Source: Flavobacteriales bacterium
GTDB lineage: Bacteria; Bacteroidota; Bacteroidia; Flavobacteriales_F; PHOS-HE28
Reading direction: 5' to 3'
DNA: 64,000 nucleotides
Assembly (NCBI GenBank): GCA_016717225.1
Contig: JADKGB010000001.1
Span: 124,001-188,000 of the forward strand
How positions within the stretch are numbered: position 1 is the stretch's first letter; the number at the start of each line of letters is the position of its first letter. Positions 17,580 through 26,747 of the stretch are shown here, in pieces. The notes beneath the pieces were generated by a model. It was not told the DNA's origin. It did no database searches and worked only from the letters and a program-made list of their open reading frames with translations. The position numbers were made by a program, and so were the translations under genes.

Positions 17580-18371
17580 ATGAAACCAGGCAGCAAAGCG
17601 TGGAAGAATTTCATGGCCAAACTGTACGGCATTGGTGCAGCGGTCGTGATCGTGGGAGCCCTCTTCAAGATCGAGCACTGGCCGTTGGCGAACTTTTTCC
17701 TGATCATCGGATTGTCGACCGAGGCGATCATCTTCATGTTCTCCGCGTTCGAGCCACCACACGAGGATCCCGATTGGAGTTTGGTCTACCCTGAACTCGC
17801 TACGGGTGAGCGTGCGGAGGGTGATGATTTCAAAAAAGAAGATCAGCGTTCCATAACTGAGCAGTTGGATGATATGCTCGAAGGTGCCAAGATCGAACCC
17901 GAGTTGATCGAGAGTTTGGGGAACGGTATGCGCACATTGAGCGATCAAGCAAAGCAGCTCACTGACATCAGCAGTGCTGCGACAGCGACCAACGACTACG
18001 TTGTCAACCTGAAGGGTGCCAGCGACCGCGTGAGCACATTGAGTGATAGCTACGCGAAAGCCAGCGAAAGTCTTGCCGGTCTGAGCAATAGTGTTGATGC
18101 TGGAAAGAACGCCGGCGAAAGTTTGAACCGCATGAGCAAGAACCTCAGCGATCTGAACGAGATGTACGAGATCCAATTGCGCAGCAGTCGCGAGAAATTG
18201 GAGGCAGCGAACCAGATGTTCGCTGGCATGGGTGAAATGCTCATGCACCTGCAGAACAGTGTGGATGACACGAAGCGCTACAAAGAGAACATCTCAGTGC
18301 TCAGCGATAACCTCGGCAAACTGAACACGGTGTACGGCAATATGCTGGCCGCCATGACGGTTCGCAGTTGA
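17580..18371 (+). CDS. gldL: T9SS/gliding motor stator protein GldL
   Basis: An inner-membrane protein that, with GldM, makes the proton-driven rotary motor powering T9SS and gliding. It has 263 residues with two membrane helices, about 13-29 and 36-56. The helix-helix turn KIEHWP is conserved, and Glu48 in GLSTEAIIF corresponds to the essential Glu49 of the Flavobacterium johnsoniae protein. The cytoplasmic remainder is largely coiled-coil (residues 100-255). It is the only GldL in the window although GldM is present twice. Confidence 0.97.
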   Translation: MKPGSKAWKNFMAKLYGIGAAVVIVGALFKIEHWPLANFFLIIGLSTEAIIFMFSAFEPPHEDPDWSLVYPELATGERAEGDDFKKEDQRSITEQLDDMLEGAKIEPELIESLGNGMRTLSDQAKQLTDISSAATATNDYVVNLKGASDRVSTLSDSYAKASESLAGLSNSVDAGKNAGESLNRMSKNLSDLNEMYEIQLRSSREKLEAANQMFAGMGEMLMHLQNSVDDTKRYKENISVLSDNLGKLNTVYGNMLAAMTVRS

Positions 18372-18415
18372 TCCCATTCTTGACCGTTCTTAATTGACCA
18401 AACCCAGATCCGAAC

Positions 18416-20074
18416 ATGTCAGGTGGTAATCTGTCCCCGAGACAGAAAATGATCAATATGATGTACTTGGTGCTTACAGCGCTCCTCGCGCTGAACGTGT
18501 CAAAGGAGATCCTGGACAGTTTCGTTACTGTGAACAACGGTTTGGAAACCACCAAAGGCACGCTGAAGGAAAAGGTGGACGGCACGTACAAGACGTTCGC
18601 CCAATACGCCAGCGAGAACAAAGAGAAATATGGTGCGGCCTATACACAGGCAGCCGAGCTGCAGAAAATGGCAGCCGAGGTGATCAAGGAGATTGACGGC
18701 ATCAAAGCCGAGATCATCGTTCAGACCGAAGGTGTGAAGATCGATAAGGTCTACGCCAACGATACCATACTCAACCTGAGGTATGTGAATTCCAAGGACA
18801 ACCAAGAGGCGATCACTCATGTCATGATCGGTTCTGACGAGACCAAACCCAAGGAAGGTGAGCATTCTGCCGTTGATCTGAAGAAGAAGCTGGAAGCGTT
18901 CAAGGACAAGATCAAAGCGATGGCCAATAAGGAGCCGAAGAATCCTACACTGAGCGCGAACATGGACAAGATGTTCAACTTCGAGAAGGAAAAGGAAGCT
19001 GGATCTACCGGCGCCGAAGTCTCTTGGGAGGTGAAGAACTTCTACCACGTTCCCATGGCGGCGGGCATCACCATCTTGAGCAAGATCCAAACGGATGTTC
19101 GCAACGCGGAAAACGAAGCGGTAAACTACATGTTGGGCAATGTGGAGCAGAAGTCGTTCAAGTTCAATACACTGGCAGCGATCGTTAAGCCACAGAGCAG
19201 TTACGTTACCGTTGGAAGCAAGTATGTGGCCGAGATCTTCCTCGGAGCATACGACAACCAGAACATTCCGGATGTGTTCATCTGTGGTCCTGGTGCGTAC
19301 GTGGATACGACCTCCAAACCCCCGAAGATCGTTGGTGAAAGCACCAAGCTACCGATGAATGGCGCCAAGGCGCTGCTTGAGCAGGTGGCCGGAGGTGCAG
19401 GTCTTCGAAAAGTTAGCGGCCTTATCAAGTTCAAACCTGTTGGCGGTGAGGATCAATACCAACCATTCGAGACGGAATACGAAGTCGCAGCTCCTAATCT
19501 GGTGGTTAGCCCTACCAAGATGAACGTGTTCTATCGAGGTGTTGACAATCCAGTGGACATCAGCGTAGCGGGTTACAGTGCGAAGGACATTCAGCCGAGC
19601 ATGTCGAATGGCTCGTTGTCGAAGGCGGCGCAAGGATTCATCGTGAAGCCGGGCAAAGATCCCAAAGCGACGATCGGAGTTACGGTCACAAATCCGGATG
19701 GTTCCAAGAAGAGCCTTCCAGGTCTGGAATTCCGTGTGAAGAACGTGCCCGATCCGAAGCCTTATTTCGGCGGAAAGTCATTGGCTGATCAAACGATCAA
19801 GAAGACAGAGCTCACTGCAGCAGCAGGCGTACTTGCCAAAATGGTGGACTTTGAATTCGACCTGAAATTCGAGGTGATCGAGTACACTGTATCGGCTAAC
19901 CTGTCGGGCAACTTCGTTTCCGAAACAGTAAAGGGTGCAGGGGTGAATGGTACCGTAAGCCAGATGTTCGGGAAGATCAAGACCGGCCAGAAGGTGTTTA
20001 TCGAGAACATCAAGGCCAGAGGCCCTGATGGCAGTCTTCGTCCGATCGGTACACTCTCATTGAAAGTGATCTGA
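18416..20074 (+). CDS. gldM: T9SS/gliding motor shaft protein GldM (copy 1)
   Basis: A 552-residue protein with one N-terminal membrane helix (residues 12-32) and a long periplasmic shaft of Ig-like domains that couples the GldL motor to the GldKN ring. The N-terminus SPRQKMINMMYLVLTALLAL carries Arg9, equivalent to the functionally required Arg9 of F. johnsoniae GldM. Further landmarks are the inter-domain VVSPTKMNVFYRGVDNP near residue 362 and a C-terminal domain ending LRPIGTLSLKVI. It is spaced 44 bases after gldL and 23 bases before gldN. Confidence 0.97.
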   Translation: MSGGNLSPRQKMINMMYLVLTALLALNVSKEILDSFVTVNNGLETTKGTLKEKVDGTYKTFAQYASENKEKYGAAYTQAAELQKMAAEVIKEIDGIKAEIIVQTEGVKIDKVYANDTILNLRYVNSKDNQEAITHVMIGSDETKPKEGEHSAVDLKKKLEAFKDKIKAMANKEPKNPTLSANMDKMFNFEKEKEAGSTGAEVSWEVKNFYHVPMAAGITILSKIQTDVRNAENEAVNYMLGNVEQKSFKFNTLAAIVKPQSSYVTVGSKYVAEIFLGAYDNQNIPDVFICGPGAYVDTTSKPPKIVGESTKLPMNGAKALLEQVAGGAGLRKVSGLIKFKPVGGEDQYQPFETEYEVAAPNLVVSPTKMNVFYRGVDNPVDISVAGYSAKDIQPSMSNGSLSKAAQGFIVKPGKDPKATIGVTVTNPDGSKKSLPGLEFRVKNVPDPKPYFGGKSLADQTIKKTELTAAAGVLAKMVDFEFDLKFEVIEYTVSANLSGNFVSETVKGAGVNGTVSQMFGKIKTGQKVFIENIKARGPDGSLRPIGTLSLKVI

Positions 20075-20097
20075 TCAACAAACCGATCCAGTACCAC

Positions 20098-20952
20098 ATG
20101 AACAACCGAAAGTCGATCGTTCTCGGAGCACTTACCCTGATGGGCATGGGTGCTTACGTTACGTCCGATGCCCAAACGGTGCTGGACGGAGCCTACATCA
20201 AGGAGCACACGAAGACACAACGCTTGGTGCCTTATCCTAGCATTCGCGAAGCGGATGTTATGTGGTATCGAAGGATCTGGCGCGATATCGATCTGACCGA
20301 AAAGATCAATCACCCACTTTACTACCCTACCACGCCGATCAACGATCGGAAGAGCTTGTTCGATGTGATCAAGCAGGGCATCATGGACGATGGTTCGATC
20401 ACCGCTTATGACGCTGGTGTGGATGGTTGGGATGATGAGTTTTTGAAGATGCTGCTTCTTTCTCAAGTGAAGGATAAGTTGATCCGCATGGACACGCTTA
20501 CCCGGGAGACCTTGGAGGGTGAGCAAGAGCAGGTGATACAACAGGTCGAAACAAAGACGGAGGACATTCGCCGTTATCGGTTGAAGGAGGATTGGATCTT
20601 CGATAAGCAGCGGTCCAGCATGGATATTCGGATCATCGGGATAGCGCCGTTGAAAGCGAACCGGGGTGATGATGGGGAGATCCGTGGTTATCAGCCACTT
20701 TTCTGGTTGTACTATCCTGAACTGCGGTATGTGTTGGTGAATTGGAACGTGTTCAATCGCGAGAACGACGCGGAACGCCGTTCGTTCGATCACGTGTTCT
20801 GGACCCGCCAGTTCAGCAGTACGATCATCAAGAGTACCAACGTCTACGATCGGAACCTTTCAGAATACAAAACCGGCATCAATGGCGTTTTGGAAGGGGA
20901 AGAGATCAAGGCGAGTCTGTTCGAGTTCGAGCACGATCTCTGGAACTTCTAG
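20098..20952 (+). CDS. gldN: T9SS ring protein GldN (copy 1)
   Basis: A periplasmic partner of GldK. It has 284 residues with a signal peptide of about 26 residues ending SDAQT. Core family motifs are LVPYPSIREADVMWYRRIWR, EKINHPLYYP, KEDWIFDKQRS and GEIRGYQPLFWLYYPE. It is the last gene of the porP-gldKLM run and is followed by a stem-loop terminator at 20974-20999, so the second gldN is probably transcribed separately. Confidence 0.97.
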   Translation: MNNRKSIVLGALTLMGMGAYVTSDAQTVLDGAYIKEHTKTQRLVPYPSIREADVMWYRRIWRDIDLTEKINHPLYYPTTPINDRKSLFDVIKQGIMDDGSITAYDAGVDGWDDEFLKMLLLSQVKDKLIRMDTLTRETLEGEQEQVIQQVETKTEDIRRYRLKEDWIFDKQRSSMDIRIIGIAPLKANRGDDGEIRGYQPLFWLYYPELRYVLVNWNVFNRENDAERRSFDHVFWTRQFSSTIIKSTNVYDRNLSEYKTGINGVLEGEEIKASLFEFEHDLWNF

Positions 20953-20973
20953 TTCTTCAAGCATCTTGTTCTT

Positions 20974-20999
20974 CGAAAGGCTCCGCAAGGAGCCTTTCG
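20974..20999 (+). terminator. Hairpin terminator after gldN
   Basis: An 11-bp perfect stem (20974-20984 with 20989-20999) and a GCAA tetraloop begin 21 bases after the gldN stop and are followed by CATTTCAAAG, a poor T tract. It separates the main gld operon from the duplicated gldN. Confidence 0.65.
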
Positions 21000-21056
21000 C
21001 ATTTCAAAGAATATGGATCGCGGCCCGCTCGTTCGTAACAGAGAACCGAACGGAAC

Positions 21057-21911
21057 ATGCGCACCGCAACCACCCTTGTTCTACTGATCGAGCTGAACGC
21101 CTCGGATGTCGGTGGCCAGGTGATCGCACCACCGCCTTCTTCGAACACCGGTTCTGGCCAGGAGAATAGCTATGGCCAACGGGTCGTGCCCTATCCATAC
21201 GTCCGTGAGGCCGATGTGATGTGGCAGAAGCGCGTCTGGCGCGATATTGATGTTACCGAGAAGGTCAATCATCCGCTGTTCTATCCGCTGGAGCCAGTAG
21301 ATGGCAGATCGAGCTTGTTCGACATCATCAAGAATGCGCTTCTTCTGGATGGCTCCATCACAGCTTTTTATGCTGGTGTGGACGGATGGGATGACGAATT
21401 CACGCAAATGCTGTCTGTTGAACAAGTACATGACATTCTCATTCGTACGGACACGATCCAAGTGGAATCGCTGGAGGGTGATGTAGAGAACATGGTGCAG
21501 CGGGTCGAAGCAACAAGCGACGATATCCGGCGATACCGGATAAAAGAGGATTGGATCTTCGACAAGCAGCGCTCATGCATGGATATCCGGATAATTGGCC
21601 TTGCACCGTTGAAGGCGAACCGCGGTGATGACGGCGAGATCCGCGGATATCAACCGCTGTTCTGGCTGTATTTCCCTGAAATACGCTACGTGCTCGTCAA
21701 CCGTTCATCATTCAATCGTTGGAACGACGCCGAACAACGCTCTTTCGATCACCTCTTTCGGGCACGAATATTCAGCAGCACCGTAGTAAAGGTGAGTAAT
21801 GTGTTCGACCGGAACATTTCGGAGTACAAGACCGGTGTCGACGGTGTGTTGGAAAGTGAACGCATCAAAACGGAGCTCTTCGAATTTGAGCATGATCTGT
21901 GGCACTATTGA
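21057..21911 (+). CDS. Second GldN-family protein (GldN/GldO-like paralogue)
   Basis: A 284-residue protein, the same length as the upstream GldN and strongly similar along its whole length: READVMW, KEDWIFDKQRS, MDIRIIG, GEIRGYQPLFWLY, ISEYKTG and FEFEHDLW are shared. The N-terminus differs: the signal-like stretch (residues 3-20) is shorter and less hydrophobic than in copy 1, with no clear AXA site. F. johnsoniae likewise has a gldN-gldO pair with redundant function. It lies 104 bases after gldN beyond a terminator, so it may be expressed independently. Confidence 0.93.
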   Translation: MRTATTLVLLIELNASDVGGQVIAPPPSSNTGSGQENSYGQRVVPYPYVREADVMWQKRVWRDIDVTEKVNHPLFYPLEPVDGRSSLFDIIKNALLLDGSITAFYAGVDGWDDEFTQMLSVEQVHDILIRTDTIQVESLEGDVENMVQRVEATSDDIRRYRIKEDWIFDKQRSCMDIRIIGLAPLKANRGDDGEIRGYQPLFWLYFPEIRYVLVNRSSFNRWNDAEQRSFDHLFRARIFSSTVVKVSNVFDRNISEYKTGVDGVLESERIKTELFEFEHDLWHY

Positions 21912-21952
21912 ACGCCATATCCTCCTGAATGGTCGCGCGTTACGCGTTCAAC

Positions 21953-21960
21953 TACTTTTG
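21953..21960 (+). promoter_or_regulatory. Putative -7 element of the ABC-F gene
   Basis: TACTTTTG is an exact match to the Bacteroidota -7 consensus TAnnTTTG, 23 bases before the ABC-F ATG at 21984. No good -33 TTG lies 19-20 bases upstream, so the call rests on the -7 box and position alone. Confidence 0.45.
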
Positions 21961-21983
21961 CGGACCTTTTCGAGGCCTGGATT

Positions 21984-23915
21984 ATGATCAACGTCAGCAA
22001 TTTAACGCTCCATTTCGGCGAACGCCCGTTGTTCGATGAGGTCTCGTTCTTCATTGGGAAAGAGGACCGTATTGGCCTGGTTGGTCGTAATGGCGCCGGA
22101 AAGAGCACCTTGTTGAAGATCCTTGCCGGCGAAGACAAGGCGGATAGTGGAAGTGTGGACAAGCCCCGTGATCTCACGATCGGGTATTTGCCACAGACAA
22201 TGCAGCACGACCTGTCGCTGTCGCCAAGGCAAGTCGCGGCTAGCGCGTTCGAGGAAGCGGTTTGGCTCACCAGTCGATTGGCAGGGATCGAAGCGGAATT
22301 GAATGCCTCTTTGGACGATGAGGCCAAGATGATGCAGCTCGCGGAAGAATTGGCGCATGCGCACGAGCGCTTGAACCACATTGGTGCGGGTGATCACGAC
22401 AAGCAAGTGGAAGAAACGTTGCGGGGTATCGGCTATAGCGATATCGACATGGATCGGCCCATGGGCGAGTTGAGCGGAGGATGGCGAATGCGCGCTGAGC
22501 TTTCCCGCATTCTGCTGATGAGTCCAGACCTGCTGCTTTTGGATGAGCCCACGAACCACCTCGATCTGCCTGCGATCCAGTGGCTTGAAGATCTGCTCAC
22601 AACCTATCCTGCAGCGTTGGTGCTGATCAGTCACGATAAGACGTTCCTGGACCGTTTGACAAAACGCACCATTGAAGTTGGCGGAGGTCGCTTGATAGAT
22701 CGCAAAGCATCCTGGACCCAATTCTTGGAGTTGCGCAAGGAAGAGATCGCACGTCAGCAAAAGGCTTTTGAGGAACAGCAGCGATTTATCGAGCATACAC
22801 AGGTGCTGATCAATAAGTTCCGTGCGAAAAAGGACAAAGCAGCGTTTGCTCAAAGCCTGATCACGAAACTGGAGAAATTGGAGCGCATCGTGGTAGAGGA
22901 TGATGCTGCACGGTCGATGATCGTGAAATTCCCTCCCGCTCCGCACAGTGGAAAGTTGGTGTTGGAAATGCATGGAGCCAAGAAGAGCTACGGTGATCGA
23001 TCCATACTGACCGACGGTGAACTCACGCTCGCACGTGGGGAAGCCGTTGCGTTGGTGGGAGCGAACGGCACTGGCAAAAGCACCGTGATGCGCATGTTGG
23101 TCGGTGAGGAAACGTATGAAGGGGAGATCAAGCTGGGTCACCAGGTCACCATAGGTTACTATGCCCAGGATATGCCGGATCGCCTGGATCCTACGCTCAC
23201 CATCAAGGAGACAGCTGATCAAGCAGCCAGCGAGGAGAATCGTACCAAGGTGCGCGGAATGCTTGGTGCGTTCTTGTTCAGTGGTGATGATATCGATAAG
23301 AAGGTGAAAGTGCTGAGCGGTGGAGAGCGCGCGCGCGTTGCATTATGCTGCATGCTTTTGCGCCCGCTCAACTTCATTCTGCTGGATGAGCCAACCCACC
23401 ACCTTGACATTCAGAGCAAGGAGGTGATGAAACAAGCCTTGAAGGATTACGATGGCACGTTCCTCATCGTGAGCCACGATCGTGATTTTCTGCATGGTTT
23501 GACAAATCGCCTGTTGGAAGTGAAGGACGGCCGCTTGCGCGATCACCACATGGATATTCTGGAATTGATCGAGCGCAACAAGGAAGAGGCGAGCATGAAC
23601 GACACGCGCAAGCAGGTGGCAGCAAAAGCGGCTCCTGTTGTTGTAAAGTCGGACGATCGCAATTCGCGGAAAGACCAGGAGAAAGAGTTGAGGAAGTTGA
23701 AAACCCAGGTGCAGCGCTGCGAGCAGGAACTCGGAAAGTTGGAAGGTGAACAGAAAGACCTGCAGGGTCAACTGAACAACGGAACGCTCGATACCAAAGG
23801 CATGGAGCAGAGCTACACCCGACTTGGCGAGCTCACTTCACTGATCGATTCGTGTATGCGTGAGTGGGAGCGTGCCGGAAGTGATCTGGAGGCGCTCACG
23901 AAAGAAGTCGTGTAG
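21984..23915 (+). CDS. ABC-F family ATPase (ribosome-associated, Uup/YdiF-like)
   Basis: A cytosolic tandem ABC ATPase of 643 residues without membrane segments. ABC1 has Walker A GRNGAGKST near residue 35, signature LSGGWRMR and Walker B LLLDEPTNHLD. The inter-domain linker (about 235-300) is a charged helical hairpin, the part that reaches the ribosome in this family. ABC2 has GANGTGKST, LSGGERARVAL and ILLDEPTHHLD. The C-terminal 100 residues form a coiled coil like Uup/YdiF. It lies between the duplicated gldN and gldM, which is probably incidental. Confidence 0.95.
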   Translation: MINVSNLTLHFGERPLFDEVSFFIGKEDRIGLVGRNGAGKSTLLKILAGEDKADSGSVDKPRDLTIGYLPQTMQHDLSLSPRQVAASAFEEAVWLTSRLAGIEAELNASLDDEAKMMQLAEELAHAHERLNHIGAGDHDKQVEETLRGIGYSDIDMDRPMGELSGGWRMRAELSRILLMSPDLLLLDEPTNHLDLPAIQWLEDLLTTYPAALVLISHDKTFLDRLTKRTIEVGGGRLIDRKASWTQFLELRKEEIARQQKAFEEQQRFIEHTQVLINKFRAKKDKAAFAQSLITKLEKLERIVVEDDAARSMIVKFPPAPHSGKLVLEMHGAKKSYGDRSILTDGELTLARGEAVALVGANGTGKSTVMRMLVGEETYEGEIKLGHQVTIGYYAQDMPDRLDPTLTIKETADQAASEENRTKVRGMLGAFLFSGDDIDKKVKVLSGGERARVALCCMLLRPLNFILLDEPTHHLDIQSKEVMKQALKDYDGTFLIVSHDRDFLHGLTNRLLEVKDGRLRDHHMDILELIERNKEEASMNDTRKQVAAKAAPVVVKSDDRNSRKDQEKELRKLKTQVQRCEQELGKLEGEQKDLQGQLNNGTLDTKGMEQSYTRLGELTSLIDSCMREWERAGSDLEALTKEVV

Positions 23916-24050
23916 TAGTTCTGCGGATCGAGCTCTTATCGCTCTCCCGTCTGCGCCTCTTCCTGACGTTGCATTTCCAGTTCGCGCAGCATAGCCAGTT
24001 ACGTTCACAACATCGCGCATTGTCCTTCAAGAACCAACACTTGAAGCACC

Positions 24051-25673
24051 ATGGCCAATGTGAAATTGCCACCCCGGCAGAAGATGATCAACATGATGTA
24101 CCTCGTGCTCACGGCTATGCTCGCCATGAATGTGAGCAAGGAGGTCCTCGATGCCTTCGCGGTCCTCGATGCGGATCTTGTGCGAAGTGAACAAGCACAC
24201 GTTCAGCGATCACAAGTGGAGTACGCCGTCTTTGCCGATGCTGCGCAGAAGTTTCCTGATCGGTACCGAGCCCTCAATGAGCAAGCCCAGGTGGTTCGCC
24301 TTTCAGCGGATAGCCTCGTTGCGCACATCGAACGCATCAAACTGAACGCGTTGGCAGAAGCGGAAGGGCGGACTGCAAGCGAACTGATCGGAAAGAACGC
24401 GGAAGGTCGCGATTCACTGATGTCCCTCATGCACATCGAAGCGAAGGACGATCGCGATGTGATCACGCGAACGTTGGTGGGTTCAGAGCCTGCAGAACCC
24501 AAGGACGGGGAGGGTTCGGCAAAAGAGATCAAGCGACGCATCGGTGAATTCCGGGATCAGCTCAAAAACCTGTGTGCGGCTCAAAGTCCCGAGTTGGCTG
24601 CATCCTTGGACATGCTGTTCATGCTTGACGGAGGAACCGATGCATCGGGCACATGGAACAATTGGGAGAGCCTGAACTTCTACGAGGTGCCTCTGGCCGC
24701 TGGCATTGCACACCTCAGTAAACTGCAAGCGGACATCCGTGGTGCTGAGAACGATGTGGTGAAGCAACTCTATCGGTCGGCAACAAATGAAGTGCACGTA
24801 ATGAGCAATGTGGCAAGCGCTGTCATTCCAAGAAGCACGGTTGTGATGGTTGGGGACGATTTCGAGGCTGATGTTTTCTTGGCAGCGTACGACGAAAAGA
24901 ACAGTGCCCGGATCGCATTGAACGGTTCGGGTGATCTGCCAGTTGGGTCAGATGGCAAAGGCAGACTTCGCTTGAAGGCAACGAGTGTTGGAGAGCACAC
25001 GGCTACAGGCACGATCCATTGCCAAGGCCCGAAAGGCCTGGAGGAGTATCCGTACAGCGTTACCTACCAGGTAATGGCGCCGTTGCTCGTGGCCTCACCT
25101 ACGAAGATGAACGTGCTCTATCGTGGTGTCGAGAACCCACTTTCATTCTCCGTTCCCGGTGTAACCCCGGCGAATGTGCGACCAGTGATCGACAACGGCT
25201 CCGTGTATCGGAAAGGCAACGAGTGGTTCGCGAAGGTGAACAAGACCGGAAAAGCACACTTGAGCGCTTCCGCGACCATGCCCGATGGCAGTTCACGTAC
25301 GATCGGACCGATCGAATTCCGCGCGAAAGACCTGCCAACGCCGGTGGCCTATGTAATGGGGCTGACTTCCACCGACACAAAAACGCAGGCGAACAAACTG
25401 TCGGTCGCCAACCGATTGATCGTGAAGCTCGGCGATGGCTGCGAATATGATGAACCCTTCAAGGTGACCCGGATGACGGTAACGCTGATCAGGAGCGGTA
25501 ACGCGAGCCCCCACACCGTGAATTCAGGCACCTTCGACGACGAAACAATGAAGATCTTGAAGTCCCTGCGCACGGGAGATCGGATCTACTTCGAAGAGAT
25601 CAAGGCCCAGTTGGCGAACGGGGAAGGTCGCACCTACGATGTCGCCCCCATTGGTTTGAAGGTCATCCGCTGA
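24051..25673 (+). CDS. Second GldM-family motor shaft protein
   Basis: A 540-residue full-length GldM paralogue. The N-terminus PPRQKMINMMYLVLTAMLAM retains Arg9 and the membrane helix, so it should be able to sit in a GldL stator. Periplasmic landmarks match copy 1: FYEVPLAAGIAHLSKLQADIR, VASPTKMNVLYRGVENP near residue 354, and a C-terminus ending VAPIGLKVIR. Divergence is greatest in the first periplasmic domain and in the tip that would face the ring. It is separated from gldN-2 by the ABC-F gene. No matching second gldL or gldK is present. Confidence 0.94.
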   Translation: MANVKLPPRQKMINMMYLVLTAMLAMNVSKEVLDAFAVLDADLVRSEQAHVQRSQVEYAVFADAAQKFPDRYRALNEQAQVVRLSADSLVAHIERIKLNALAEAEGRTASELIGKNAEGRDSLMSLMHIEAKDDRDVITRTLVGSEPAEPKDGEGSAKEIKRRIGEFRDQLKNLCAAQSPELAASLDMLFMLDGGTDASGTWNNWESLNFYEVPLAAGIAHLSKLQADIRGAENDVVKQLYRSATNEVHVMSNVASAVIPRSTVVMVGDDFEADVFLAAYDEKNSARIALNGSGDLPVGSDGKGRLRLKATSVGEHTATGTIHCQGPKGLEEYPYSVTYQVMAPLLVASPTKMNVLYRGVENPLSFSVPGVTPANVRPVIDNGSVYRKGNEWFAKVNKTGKAHLSASATMPDGSSRTIGPIEFRAKDLPTPVAYVMGLTSTDTKTQANKLSVANRLIVKLGDGCEYDEPFKVTRMTVTLIRSGNASPHTVNSGTFDDETMKILKSLRTGDRIYFEEIKAQLANGEGRTYDVAPIGLKVIR

Positions 25674-25714
25674 GCCGATCTAGGCAGAAATACCAAGGAT
25701 GCGGCATACGGTGC

Positions 25715-25722
25715 TATATTCG
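25715..25722 (+). promoter_or_regulatory. Putative -7 element of the initiator tRNA gene (TATATTCG)
   Basis: TATATTCG ends 10 bases before the mature tRNA 5' end at 25733, the expected distance for a tRNA promoter with a short leader. The same octamer occurs before the HU gene (41235-41242). A -33 TTG at ideal spacing is not evident. Confidence 0.55.
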
Positions 25723-25732
25723 CCGTCCAAAC

Positions 25733-25806
25733 TGCGGGGTGGAGCAGATGGTAGCTCGTCGGGCTCATAACCCGAAGGCCGTAGGTTCGAGTCCTACCCC
25801 CGCTAC
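25733..25806 (+). tRNA. Initiator tRNA-fMet (CAT anticodon)
   Basis: A cloverleaf folds with a D arm GAGC/GCTC, anticodon stem TCGGG/CCCGA with loop CTCATAA, five-base variable loop, and T arm GTAGG-TTCGAGT-CCTAC. Three hallmarks mark it as the initiator: three consecutive G-C pairs at the base of the anticodon stem, the A11-U24 pair in the D stem, and an unpaired 1:72 position, here U-U rather than the usual C-A. The 3' CCA is not encoded (ACA follows the stem). The mature end could be placed one base either way. Confidence 0.95.
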
Positions 25807-25809
25807 AAA

Positions 25810-25840
25810 GAGAGCCCGGCGAGAGCCGGGTTCTCGCGTT
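25810..25840 (+). terminator. Hairpin after the tRNA gene
   Basis: An 11-bp stem with one G-T wobble (25810-25820 with 25825-25835) and a GAGA tetraloop of GNRA type lies 4 bases after the tRNA and just before era. The trailing GCGTTTA is a weak T tract, so it may end the tRNA transcript or simply serve as a processing boundary before era. Confidence 0.55.
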
Positions 25841-25846
25841 TAGAGC

Positions 25847-26722
25847 ATGGCCCATAAAGCAGGATACGTCAACATCATCGGTCACCCCAACGTGGGCAAG
25901 AGCACATTGCTCAACGCCTTGTTGGGGGAGAAGCTGGTTATTGTGAACCCCAAGGCACAGACCACGCGGCACCGCATTCTGGGCATACTTAATGGCGATG
26001 ATCACCAACTGATCCTCTCTGATACCCCGGGTATTCTCGATCCTCTGTATCCGTTGCAGAAGACCATGATGAGGGCCGTGGACGAAGCGTTGAATGATGC
26101 AGATATTCTGCTGGTGCTTGTGGAACTGGGTGAGCGCCCCGAGAATGCCGAAGCGGTGGTCCGCCGGGCTGAACGGTTCAGTGGGCCGATGATCGTGCTG
26201 GTGAACAAGATGGATCTGGGCGATGATGCGATGTTGACCACTGCATTGCAAAGCTGGCAGTTGGTTTTCCCAAGAGCCAAGGTGGTGCCGGTTTCGGCGC
26301 TGCACGGTTTCAACGTGGATGCGCTTCGAGAGCGTCTGCTCGAGCTATTACCCGAACATCCGCCGTACTTCCCCAAGGATGAAATGAGCGATCGCGACCT
26401 GCGATTCTTCACCAGCGAAATGATCCGTGAGAAGGTGCTCGCGATCTATAAGCAGGAAATACCCTATAGCACCCAGGTGGTGGTGAACAGCTACGAGGAA
26501 AGTCCGGAGATCGTGAAGATCCAGGCCGACGTGATCGTGATGCGCGAAAGCCAGAAGGGTATCATCATCGGCCGTGGTGGTGGGGCGTTGCGGCAACTTG
26601 GTACAGAAGCGCGCAAGGCCATTGAAAAGTTCTGCGGCACGAAGGTTTTTCTCGACCTCAAAGTGAAAGTGGATCCCGATTGGCGGGATGACATGGCTAA
26701 ATTGAAACAATACGGTTACTGA
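25847..26722 (+). CDS. era: GTPase Era
   Basis: A ribosome-assembly GTPase that binds the 3' end of 16S rRNA. It has 291 residues. G1 is GHPNVGKST near residue 12, G3 is DTPGI near residue 58, and G4 is NKMD near residue 122. The C-terminal KH domain contains the RNA-binding loop GIIIGRGGGALRQLG near residue 240. It is followed 25 bases later by der, a common pairing in Bacteroidota. Confidence 0.98.
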   Translation: MAHKAGYVNIIGHPNVGKSTLLNALLGEKLVIVNPKAQTTRHRILGILNGDDHQLILSDTPGILDPLYPLQKTMMRAVDEALNDADILLVLVELGERPENAEAVVRRAERFSGPMIVLVNKMDLGDDAMLTTALQSWQLVFPRAKVVPVSALHGFNVDALRERLLELLPEHPPYFPKDEMSDRDLRFFTSEMIREKVLAIYKQEIPYSTQVVVNSYEESPEIVKIQADVIVMRESQKGIIIGRGGGALRQLGTEARKAIEKFCGTKVFLDLKVKVDPDWRDDMAKLKQYGY

Positions 26723-26747
26723 AGGATCCAGTCGCCATTTTTTTGAC

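Noticed and set aside
23937..24000. Minus-strand reading MLRELEMQRQEEAQTGER ending in TAA, between the ABC-F gene and the second gldM
   Set aside because: It looks like the tail of a helical protein, possibly a gene remnant, but is only 18 residues after another stop and cannot be tied to a family. Too short to annotate.
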